From Halichondria panicea (taxonomy: Eukaryota > Porifera > Demospongiae > Suberitida > Halichondriidae), in assembly GCF_963675165.1 (NCBI RefSeq), contig NC_087385.1, positions 2,294,501-2,358,500 on the forward strand: 64,000 nt of DNA, in the 5' to 3' direction. The translations under genes and the position numbers were made by a program. How positions within the stretch are numbered: the stretch's first letter is position 1; each line of letters starts with the position of its first letter. The notes under the pieces were generated by a model, which saw nothing but the letters and a program-made list of their open reading frames with translations, was not told the origin of the DNA and did no database searches. Of this stretch, positions 37,501 to 49,500 are shown one piece after another.

Positions 37501-40500
37501 ATTTTGGAAAAATACCGTTATTGTCCTTACTATGGCAAATACGGTAGAAGCCTTCAAACCCAAATGGAAATATTTGGCACCATCCGACAAACAACAAGAA
37601 TTCACGCAATACATCAATGAATTCAGGTCAAAAATTCGTTCTATCCTTGAAGACGATATCAAACTTGATAAAGACATTGTTACAAAGATGAAAATTGTTC
37701 CTGCTGGTCACTATGATGATAGAAAGCTTCCTGGTCGTGATTACTGGCTCTCTGACTTTTACTTTGAATGTCTGGACGCCATTCCCTCACCAGAAGCCAA
37801 AGGAGCTCTCCTCAATTTAAGCCTAGACCGGTTCAAGATGAAAAGTGAGGTGGTCGACAGTAACTTCAAAGAAGATGCTGAAATGCAACCGATTGTTGTT
37901 GATGTGGAGAATGGTTTTGTTATAATTTCCGAAACGATTGAAAACTGTTCAATACCAGTTGGGTCTGCAGCTCCTAACGATCAGCCTACTGAAGGTGGCA
38001 TAGGCACCAAAGGAGCAGCTGGTATCGGTAGTGGTGTGGGGGGTGTGGTTGGGGCTGGGCTTGGGTTTATCGGTCTTCTTGGTGGCCCACTCGCCTTTTT
38101 TACGGTTCCGGCTGGAGCAGCTGTTGGTACTGCATTGGGAGCTGGCCTGGGGTACGTCACAAAGAAAATTATCGGCTCAAGTGAACCGTCAGCCAGCAAC
38201 GAGTCTAAAACTGAGAAAAATTGACATTAATTAGCTAGCTCTATTTATTATATACTCACAAAACTTTGTAGGATCCAAAATGTTTACAGAATGATATTTT
38301 CTTAGTTTGTTGTTAACTCAGTATTTCTTTTGAGATTAAAACTTGGTAAATATAATGTGGTTGCTGTTCATGCAGGCTATTATACATGTACATTAATCTT
38401 CTTTGCATTAGGTAACCCACCTGATAGCCGGACATGTTGGCAGCACCAAGTACCATGTAAGCTTACATGAACTGCATCTCCACAGTTTGTAGGGAGATAT
38501 CAACTCGTCACATTGTAGAGAGCTAGGTTGTCCTTTTTCCGAGGTTTAATATATTTTGTAGGAAATAACATTTAGGGGGCAGATCAAAGCAATATATATA
38601 TATTTAGGTATATTAAGTGTTCTTATAGTTCCACTGTGTGTGCGATGATTAAATATTCATTCTACATAATTTTATATGTACAAGAATCAAATGCGAAGGA
38701 TTTTTGAGCTCATAAATACTTTTTCATTTAACATGTACTCTTATCTCCCAGGTGGCTCGAAAACTCCGGCTCCCAGTGTTACTACCATCCTGGGTGGAGT
38801 CCTGTTGGGGTGATGGCCTTAAACAAGTGATCTACGCCACCGACCCAACCACCTTCCCACCTCATCAGGCACCACCATTCACCGGAATTACTATCACTGT
38901 TACAGGACTCGACGAAAAAGCAAGGTCAAAGGTCAAGAATACGTGCTCGGAGAACGGAGGGAAATATTCCGGAGAGTTAACAAAGGACGTTTGCACTCAC
39001 CTCCTAGTGGGGAACAAGTCCAGTAAGTGCATGCATGTGGGTCATAGTTTATAATTATAGTATCTTCAATACTCAGCTGGGTTTTTTCCTAAGATGCTCC
39101 CCATAAAAGTCACGAAAGTCACGTTATTTCCACTATTGTCTAAGATTTGTATGTACATTTGTTGTTGCATTCAGCACATTGAAATGATTAATAAAAACTA
39201 GAGGATATTTTACCCGAGGCGCGCGTGGGCGGCCACGGGTATAGTAGTCTGTTGGTTTGTTTGTATAATGAGTGAGTCTGCTTACCTGGATGGATAGCCT
39301 TCATACAACAAGTAATAGTAGCAGATTTTGATGTTAAAGCCTCATTGTCGAATAAAAGCGAGCAAAAACGAACTTGCATGTTGGCAGCTAGCTAACTACA
39401 CGCGGCCTTTATTCGAAACAGATTCCGTATTTGCAGCTGAAGTGATCCCGTACCCTAATTATGGAAAAGGGTAACTAAAGTAGAAAGCTAGAATTGTGAC
39501 TGCTTCGAGTGGATCCTAGCGCCAAGGCTTCTCTGAGACTCTAGGCTTCTTTGCTGTGATCCTAATCCACAGTACATGTCTCATGGTCTCATGTACAGGC
39601 CTACCACTAAAACTCTATTCTCAGCATGCCTCATGAGTCCACTCTGATTTTATTGCTCCTGAGTTGCTGTGCTAGACATACATACTACATGCACTGGATC
39701 GTCTGGTTTCTTTATGCATGTCACCAGCCAGGGCTTGCACTTTAGTGCTCTATAGTTTCTCATTTGACACTCTGCCTAATAACTTGTGGTATTGAGGTAA
39801 TTTATACTACAAACGCACACACTTTTGGCATCCAGGTGAGTGAACACACACAGACAGACAGACTAATAAACCAACAGACTAGTATAACACACCAGAGGAA
39901 GTCGGACATCACTTGAACTTTCACTAATTATGACCTTTTAATGACATTCCAGGCCAAATTACTTTTCGTTTTTGCTGACTCAGCAGTAGAATACGACTGG
40001 ATTTAGCTTGTATGGCTATTATATGCTGATAGGGTTAGGTCCAGTAACCATCACAGACACCAACACAACAAGTTGTCAACAGATTCAGCGACAGAAACCG
40101 TGCAGAAACATTGTCTCATAAATCAGTCGCCCTCTATGACATGGACTCGTGATTAGGCCGCCCAACGTTTAGAGGGCAGCTGAAATATAAGACTAGCAGA
40201 AGTACAGTAGACGTTACTGCTGAGTCAGCAAAAACGAAAAGCAATTTGGCCTGGAATGTCATTAAAAGGTCATAATTAGTGAAAGTTCAAGTGATGTCCG
40301 ACCTCCTCTGATAACACACGGCTGCCTACACGCGGCTGCCTACACGCTGAACACACACACACAGACAGACTAATAAACCAACAGACTACTATAACACGCG
40401 GCTGCCTACACTACACGCCGAACACACACAGACAGACAGACTAATAAACCAACGGACTACTATAACACGCGGCTGCCTACACTACACGCCGAACACACAC

Positions 40501-43500
40501 AGACAGACAGACTAATAAACCAACAGACTACTATACGATGAGCTATCTCACTGTTACACAGCAAAAACACTTACATGCATCATCGTATTTTAGTGTTAAA
40601 ATGGCAGAAATTTATGTCATTTTATATGAAATTTCAAAAGATACGTTTCATTTAACATAATGTTTTGTTTTATGTTACTGTAACGAATGTGTTTTTACTG
40701 TGTATTTGTGTGTTCAAAGCTGTTGAAATGGTGAGTATATATTATTATAATTATGCACTAAACACTATATCTTATGTACATACAATATTAGTTTATAATC
40801 GTAGACATTGTCTCTATATCATCGAGCTGACATGTTAATAAGCATGCATGTAAAAGGGTGCATATAATTAATTATACTCGGAATCCTTTTAGCTGAACCA
40901 TACGTATACATGATGGTGGGTGGTAAAAATTGGTGACTTCGACGTGATTCGAACACGCAACCTTCTGATCTGGAGTCAGACACGCTACCATTGCACCACA
41001 AAGTCACTTCACAAAATATAACCGTGTTCGAACTCACCAAACCAGTGATGGAACTTCTTGTTGTGGATAGTACTTGACTTTCAAACTCTTGTAAAATATG
41101 TCAGAAAAAAAGCATGCTATTTAACGCAATTTTAACGTTAACAGAGTTTTTTTTAGTAGAGACTTCTGCACCTTACCCATACACTATAGTCTAAACTTTG
41201 TCTCTATGTTCAAGGTTTATTACCCCTTCAGGTACCAAGTACAGATACGCTCGTCAGTGGAAGATGCACTGTGTCACGTCTCAGTGGTTCTATGACAGCG
41301 TGGACTGTGGCTATTGTATGCCTGAGGTAGAGTATGATGTGGACGGTAGTGGAGGTGCCGAGAAGGAACCAGAGAAGGCAGAAAACGGCTGGAGGAAGAG
41401 CCTGGAGAGCTTTAAACTACCAACTGTGGCTGATGATGAATTTCTTGATGGCTGTAAGGTAGGCAGCCCATATTATTGTCAGAGATCATTCAGTAGGTTA
41501 TGTATATGCATATGACTCTTTCTGCCCAATGCATGCGTCTAGTTTGGTCCTTTGTGCACCATTGATACCATACTGCCTCTAATGTTCCTTAGTGGTAATA
41601 CTGTACATTAATGCTTGCCTACAACAGTTGTGTAAACTTCAGGTGCAATCAGCTTACCCCCTCTCCTCAGATCTTTCTGACTGGTTTCAGTGAAGAGGAG
41701 TTGATGGTAGTGTACAAAATCGTTAATCTTGGGGGCGGAGTCAGACTGGATCGGCTGAGTGAGGAGATCTCTCATGTGGTGATGGGGGACAGGGAGCAAT
41801 CCGTTGTTACCACAATACAACACCTCAACAGCAGGTTTGCGTGGACACACTAGTGCATGTGTATAATTATATCTGTCCCTTCAATGGTCAGAAAAACCTC
41901 TAGCACAGGAAGTTCAATTGTTACATTGAAAGACTGTATGTCACCTGTTGTATAATTTGTAGAAGTATGACTGTATTTCGTCCCACCCCCCTTCAGTCCA
42001 CGTGTGGTGAGTGCCCAGTGGCTATTGGACTGTTGCAGTATAGGGGAGAGGGTGAATGAGGAAGACTACCTCTGTCTCCACTCGGGTGAGAGCATGACTG
42101 CCGGGAAGAAGAGGTGAGGCTAAACAAACAATTGTTATGCCTCAGTTGCGCATGCGTAGCGAGGTATATACGGTGTGTGCCTGTTTGTTTGTGTAGACTG
42201 CCACAGTGAAGTACAAGTAAGAGTTTCTATAGGCTTCTAGTCACGTTTTCTTGGATTGCAATTTGTGGATTTGCAAAACATTGCTTCGTTCTCGAGTTAT
42301 ATAGCTATAGGTTTTGTTTACTTGGAATGTCTTTGTAACCTTTTCAGAATAGTGCGTAGAAAACTTGTCCATGGAGTGCTGCTACTATTTAACTCTGCAC
42401 TAGAACGCTATATAGCTATTGGTAGTGCACTTGGCTGTTTCATGCATCCATTAAATTTTGGCATCCTTTTTAGCAACGATCATGGTTGATCATTTCCCAC
42501 TTTTTAAGGCTTGTTTTTAGCAAGATCTAGTAGTTTTTACCGGCGGTGCATGCTTTCATTTATTGAGAGGACAACCTAAGAGTGGCAGAGGTTGTTTGCT
42601 TTGATGCTCATTGTGTAAGAACCTGCATGCCCTGTATAATTATGCATGGGATATTACTAGTAACAGTACATCGGGACATTTTGATTTAGGTATGCCTTGA
42701 CGTGTGATTCATGTGCCTAATAAGGGGATGTTAACTTTCTTCTATTACAGGAAGCTACCCGATGATAAGAATGATGGTATTGATGCTGCTAAACGGCCGT
42801 GTTACCAAGGTTATGATGACAATGAGCTGCTAGATGAGGAGGATTTAATGAATCAGTACAAAATGAGGGATTCCCTTACCGAAGCTCCACCCACAGGAAG
42901 CGGAGTGCTGAGTGGGTATTCTCTATCAGTGAGCAGAAGAATTCCAGCAGAGGATCGCAAGATGTCTGTCCGAGTTATCACAGAACAAGGAGGTATACCC
43001 CCAGTGCACGTAGCATTGTATATAACAGTGCCCTACTACCGGTAGTTGATAGTGCAAATAATGTACTGCTTTTAAATTAGCAGTGTACCCTTTATAGCAT
43101 TTCAATTTTACTATGTCTTGGTGTGCGCATGCGCAGCGAGGTATACGGTTGTGTTTGTGTGTATGTGTAGGAAAATTACATCTATAGAACGCTAGCTATA
43201 AAAGAGCTGCAAAGCTGTACTGTATACTAATGTAGTATCCATTCATTATAGACTTTGAACTTTTGGCAACCTTTTTAGCAACACTCAGAGTCGATCATGT
43301 CCCACTTGCACATTTCCTGCATGCTATTAAACAAAAAGTATTAGCTGCATGATTCTACATGTAGCTTTCCACTGAGACATCAGCACCTGCTATACAGTAC
43401 ATTTATTTGCAGGCAAGGTGGTGTCTCCTCCTAACGGCTCATTTTATATCCTACCTATTGAGTTTTTCGAAGAGAGTGCTATGCAACAGAGTGAAGCTAC

Positions 43501-46500
43501 TCACGTCACTATGATCTGGGTGGTGAGTGTGTGAGGAATGTAGTGTGTGGGGAGCAGACTGGATGGGTCCATGTTCTATTCACTCACAGATTGTACAATG
43601 TAGTTGAGAATTGCCTACTTTTCCCCCTTGCAGCTACACTCTATTGATGCCGGCACTCTACTTGAACCCTCCTCCCACTTCCTGTTCATGCCAATGGCCA
43701 CACCCATCTCCACAACCACCCTCTCTGGCTGTGTCCTTGCCTTCAGTCAGTTCTCTGACATAGAGAGAGAGCATCTAATCCGACTCAGCAAGAGCCTGGG
43801 AGCCGTGTGAGTGGTATGTGTGTGTGGGGTGGGAGGAGTGTGAGTGTGTGCAACTGTTCCGGGGAGTGGGTGGTGTGTGTGGGGTGGGAGGAGTGTGAGT
43901 GTGTGCAACTGTTCCGGGGAGTGGGTGGTATGGAGTGAATGTGTACACTAAGATGAGTATATGTATATATATACCCATTGAAGTGTTGTATACATGTACA
44001 TGTTTATAATGTTGGGGCAAATACAAGATTCAAACATTTTTGGTCTTCTGTATGATTTATGTTATGTGTATAATTGCAGTGTACAGGACCATTTTGCTCG
44101 GTACCCAGCCCATGGTCTCCTGGCGACTACCCACCTTATAATGAAGCACCCCTCAGGGGACAAATACTCGTTCTCAGTCAAGTGGGGGGTACCTGCTGTG
44201 ACAGACAGGTGGGGTACTAGTAGTACCATTCGTTTGTAGACTGTACCAATCACTAATGTTGTACGTGCATCGTAAGTTACTAAAAGTGTCCCCTTGTATA
44301 CGATGCATGTACATGTATATAAGCTGTGTTGCATCGATATCTCTTAGACTTCCAAGCAGGAAACAACCTTAAGATGTGTTCTTACAATTTACAGCTGGTT
44401 ATTTGCCTGTGCCAAGGCTCGGATTATTGTTGCCATTGACTCCCACCTTGTCAGTCTCCAGGAGGTTGCCCCGCCTCTCTCTGTTCCCACCCTCCCCTTG
44501 TCCTCGGCAGCCCCACCCACTTCCCTATCCAACAACGTTCAAGCTAGTCTGTCCACATCAAAAGAATGTGATGTTGAGAGAGCAGAGCCTATGAAAGATG
44601 TAAAAGGGAGGTTGACCATTCTCAGTGGTGTGGTAATAGCACTGAGTAAGAAGCTGGGAACTCAGGAGGGTGAGTCAAAGCATCGCTGTGCACATTAGTA
44701 GCACCTGAGCAGTGTATAAGCAATGGCTGGAAACTTGTTGAAGAAAGCTGTTCGCACTATCCATTTCGTTCCTATTTCAAAAGAAATCTGCCCGAATGTA
44801 CATATATGCGTTTACACAAACACTCACAAACATGTACAACACCTCAGAATTAGCGCTCTGCATGTGTTTATATACTCTTAGCTAAACCGCTTCTGGCACA
44901 ATCTACACCACCTCCAGAAGTGGGTTGGCTAATCCGGATTAGAACCCGGATAAGGCCGTTTACACGAACGCGGTTAGGTTTAATCCGGATTCCAACCCGG
45001 CCTGGTGTAAACGGGGCTTTATTTAAATAAAATAGCCTCTTTATGTTAGTACTGCTACAAATTAGTAGCTACTGTGCCCCTCCAGAAAAATCGTACCGTT
45101 TCTAAAAAGGGTGACCTCTGACCTTTAGAAGATATACTGTAGAGCGAATACTGTCTAGAAAAGAATCAAAGTTAGGTTGAGGGTTCATTTCGCTAATAAT
45201 AAGATGTCGTTATTAACGTTTTGGCTTTCGTGTCAAACCTCCTCTGTTTTTAGGACAATAAGAAGCTCTGTGCCAAATATTGTCAAGTAGTTACTGTACA
45301 TCTATACTGCCCCCCCCCCCCTCCTGGCCATAGTATAGCCACCCTGTTTGAACTTTACACTGATGGGGGAAGCACTGTATATAACTGAATTCTGAAATTG
45401 TACATTGTAACATGAATGCACGTCAACACATTGCCCTTGCTATACTCAGCCCAACTGAAATCTCTGGCCTTGGAGATGGGAGCTGAGTTCAAGAAGAGAC
45501 TGGACCACAAGTGTACTCACTACGTCTATCAGGTAGCAGCCATAAAAATTGTACCTTTAATGTGTTCTTTTACCGTGTTGTTGAGAAACCCCAATGACTA
45601 CACACTTATATTGGGTATAATTTGTAGGATTTCTATAATATGCATTTTCATCAGTCGTATTGATTCGTTGAAGGATTCAGCTGCATAGTGATTTAGTGTG
45701 TGCATCAATAAACTCATTTCTGTTCACTTATGCATGTACGCGTGCATGCGTGCAGGGTAAGGCTACAGAGGCACTGAGGGATCGTGAGGTGAAGATGGCT
45801 AAAGAACAAGACTGTTTCATTGTGTCCCCACACTGGATCACAGCGGTGAGTGGCTACATGTATAAATACTGTAGACTTTTGATTTGATGAGAAAATAATT
45901 GTACTTCGGTATGACGTATATATAGCACACGATACTAATAGTATAATTATAGCATATTCTACCGACCTACCCTAATTCCATACTACAAAAGCAGGTAGTG
46001 TGGATGGGCTTTCGAAAACAGTAGTTTTGTCTCAAAATTAGGCCTACCCAGGTGTTTGTCGAAATTACGCTCACTCATTAAGTATTTTTTGTCCGAGTCT
46101 GAGGCCTGCCAGCGCTTGAAAACAACAATATACATGGGTAAAGTAGCTAGGTATAAAGAAAAGTATGATTGTTTGCATCAGAAGGTTGTTATACCTGCAA
46201 ATAGGAGCAATAATAATGTTCACCTTTGACCCCACAGGAATTCTATAATAATTATGGTCTATAATTATTACATAATTGACCGCGTCATGATGATGCAAGC
46301 ATGTCCAACACTTCCTCTGATAGAACATTAAGTTGTGTGTGTAGCCCTCGTATCCAATTTTTGTAAAATGTGTATAAAAACAATAGAAACTGTTTGTGTG
46401 TGTAAGGCCTATACTACATGTACCATTACTCTTGTGTGCAATTATATATAGGCATGCTATCATTATGTTTCCCCCTCCCCCACACACATACACAGTGCTC

Positions 46501-49500
46501 AGAGCGGTGTGCTCGAGTAGAAGAGGCTGACTACCCTCACACCTACAACCCCAACATGGCTCTGGTGAGTAGCTGCACACAAATTTACTTTTGCATGGTA
46601 ATAACTAATCGGTATTAATGTGACAATGTTTTTTCGTTTCAGAGGAGGTCCGATCACCAATTACTATACAAGTTTAGTGCATTTTCAGCATTTAAATCAA
46701 AATGCAGGGCCCGAATAACATTAGTTATGGTCACTGTAATAATTACCTTAAGGTTACTATTATAGACGGGTAGTAATTTTAGCGTACTAATTTTGGCGGA
46801 TTTGTAGCAAATTCATTAGCACAATATTTGTCAAAAGATGCATGTACCGTACCCTCGCGAAAATACGCCCACCCTTTTCTGCAAGAAGTCTAGGCTTATT
46901 AGGGGACTGGGCATTTAATCGCGAACTGCGAGTTTTCATTTGAATATACGCCCACCCGCGGCCTCAAATCGAGGTTTACACTTTGCTCTATGACCATTCT
47001 TTATGTTTTCATTTTAACTCTATTCGTTGCTTGTCACTTGTGTCGATGTCAAATGTAGCAGAAACTTCCCAAAGGATGGAAGGTCATACTCCTACAGAGC
47101 AGCTATCAGGTACTTTTGTTTCAGAAAACCAAGGCAAGGTAACCTGCAAAATTGGCCTGTGTGATAACTTTCTTGGACTTCGTGTTTTCTTTTCTCTGCA
47201 TATAACCTTAGGACTACTTGTTCCCTGCATATACATCTTCAAGGGCAAACAGATCCATACAGAGAAAGTTATATGTCTGATCTGGTCCAGCAAGGAGTAT
47301 AGTCTTACTAGCTACTACCCTTTCTTCACTAAAATTAACAGTCAACATGTGGCATTTAGCTACTGCGCATGCTCAAACTCTTCATTCTGGGTGGGCTTAT
47401 AATCGAGTGAAAATACCCTTGTGCAAGAACTTCGAAGCAAAAGAGGGGATGGGCGTTTATTCAAGATGGGCTTATTTTCGCGAGGGTACGATACTAAGAG
47501 TATGATATAGATGGTTTTAGCATGCATATAATACTCTCAAAATCACATTTTCATTATGCGCATTACAATGTGCATTATATGCTGCGTGTAAACAGGGCTT
47601 ATTACAACATTAGAAAAATAAATAAATAGATTCATAAATTATTAGCGCAGACTTAGTTAGCGTTAATTACAAATTCGCTAAAATTAGTACCCGTTTATAA
47701 TAAGGTATGCATGCCTGATGGTCAGTAAAACAACGCTATATAGTGCAAGCTTTCACTCTGTTCAGATGATGGTCATCCAAATGCACTGCATATTGCAGGA
47801 TGTGAGTCTTTGGATATAGCCTTCATGCATGCTTCGTTCAAATAAAAGGGAGCAAAAGCTGAACTGAACTTTGTCTGCATGCATGCATGGCTACATGCTA
47901 CATGGCTAGCTACACGCGGCCTTTTAATCGAGGTACATAGAATTATTTATTTGGAGCTGAAGATATCCTTTACCAGGATCAATGGAAGAGGGACCCTAAA
48001 GTAAGAAGCTATAGCTATAGAATTATGATTTTGATTGTGGTTGCATGTGCTTACCCTAGCCCAGAACATACCAGAAGGCTTCTTTGCTGATTTTGCTGTG
48101 ATTCTAGTCCGCAGTGAATGTCTCATGCACTGTGTGCATGCATGTGTTATTGATATTTAGCATCCATTTTCTTCTATATTTAGGCTGGTCTCTCAATGCC
48201 AAGAAATACCCTCAGTCAGTTGCAAGCCAAGACCACATCAACACATTTGGATGCCCCACAATCCAACACCATGCATGGGAATGAAACAGGTTCTGAGGAT
48301 GACACCGATTCTTATAATTCTGAGAGTGATACGGATGACACTAAAGTTGCATCTTCGGAGGCTGCCAAACGTTTGCAAGAGCATCTTGAACAAATCAAGG
48401 AAGCCCCAATGGATCAGCATAAAAAACGGCGCAGTCGCCGACTCTTGGGCAAGGAAGACAAGACAAACGAAGCCCCACCACCCTCACACCAGCCACACCA
48501 TCGCAAGTCCCCACATAAAAAGGGGCGAAGTAGACGAGATCGCCGCGGAAAACGGAAAGAAGAACAGCTCCTCGAGAGTCAAGTAACTGATTCACAGCTG
48601 CTGCAAGTGACCTATGATGACCCCAACGGCAGGAAAGAGAGAGAGAAACTACTGGCCAAGATTGATAGGTGAGAACTGGGTTGTACTTCTTGTTACGTGA
48701 TTGTGGATTGTATATATAGAATAAGGTAGCAAGTGACTGAGTATATACAGTTCAGCTCCTACACATGCATGCAGTACTGGTATCGTAACTGTCCTTTGTT
48801 ATGGATTGATATAGAAGCTGTGTTTTGCATTTGCATTACAGAGGAGACAAATTGAAAACCCGTGGACTTGAAATAAGTGAAGCTGTTGGAGATGATGCTC
48901 CTCCGAAAAGTATAGATTGTCCGCTCAGTGAAAACAAACATCAAGTATTAAAACCTCAATCTTCCAAAGATTCAATATCTAGCAACAAACTTGTTTGTGA
49001 TAATGACCTCCCCCCGAGCACTCCCGCTGCTCCCTCATTGAACGTTCCCATAGTAACACACGCGAGCAAAGGTGGAGGAGTTCAACAACTGTATGATGAG
49101 AGAAACACTAGCATCACTACCAGGGTGAGTGAGTGCTTGTGTAATTTAATAGAGCCATCAGGTTCGTCTTCATGTGTTCTGTCTAAGTTTACTTTTGTCA
49201 ACCCTAAGCATGGAATTACATTATCAAAACATTGTTGGTTAAAAGTAAGCTCTATCACTTTCTTGTGACTTTTTAAGTCTTGTTCTACAATCCTCCATTG
49301 ACTGCAGACCCGGAGACAGTGTCAACCTAAGATTCTTCTGTCTTCTTTGGACCAGAGAGTAAGTGCATTATTCACACCAGCAGAAAAGTGCCTACGCAAT
49401 GCTATGTCACTGTATGTACCTCATTCTATATGAACAAGTTATAAAACACATGCATATGAGCGTTTGAAACATCGATACTCTGGAGAAAATGCTCTTCAAT

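Larger units (their letters stand above)
33064..38411. other. 5.3-kb TOPBP1 intron carrying two GTPase genes
   Basis: Bounded by donor GTAAGT at 33064 and acceptor ATTAG at 38411, both flanking exons in phase 0 (...GDFTKR | VTHLIAGHVG). It holds three repeats (33.1, 33.36 and 34.4 kb) and the divergent GTPase pair. 33,720-34,440 shows nothing recognisable. Confidence 0.85.

Noticed and set aside
39835-40545. CRISPR-like spaced repeats
   Set aside because: The units are contiguous tandem repeats without unique spacers of constant size, in an animal genome, interrupted by a MITE.
46071-46580. 169-codon minus-strand ORF
   Set aside because: Spans a TOPBP1 exon on the other strand and repeat-derived intron sequence. 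Composition is not protein-like and no motif is seen.
46983-47402. 139-codon ORF as a possible transposase
   Set aside because: Lies wholly inside the inner MITE. No catalytic motif or similarity, and the element is too short to be autonomous.
48238-48595. Alternative-frame ORFs over the 48.2-48.7 kb exon
   Set aside because: The TOPBP1 frame has the correct phase at both splice sites and acidic/basic linker composition. The others are shadows.
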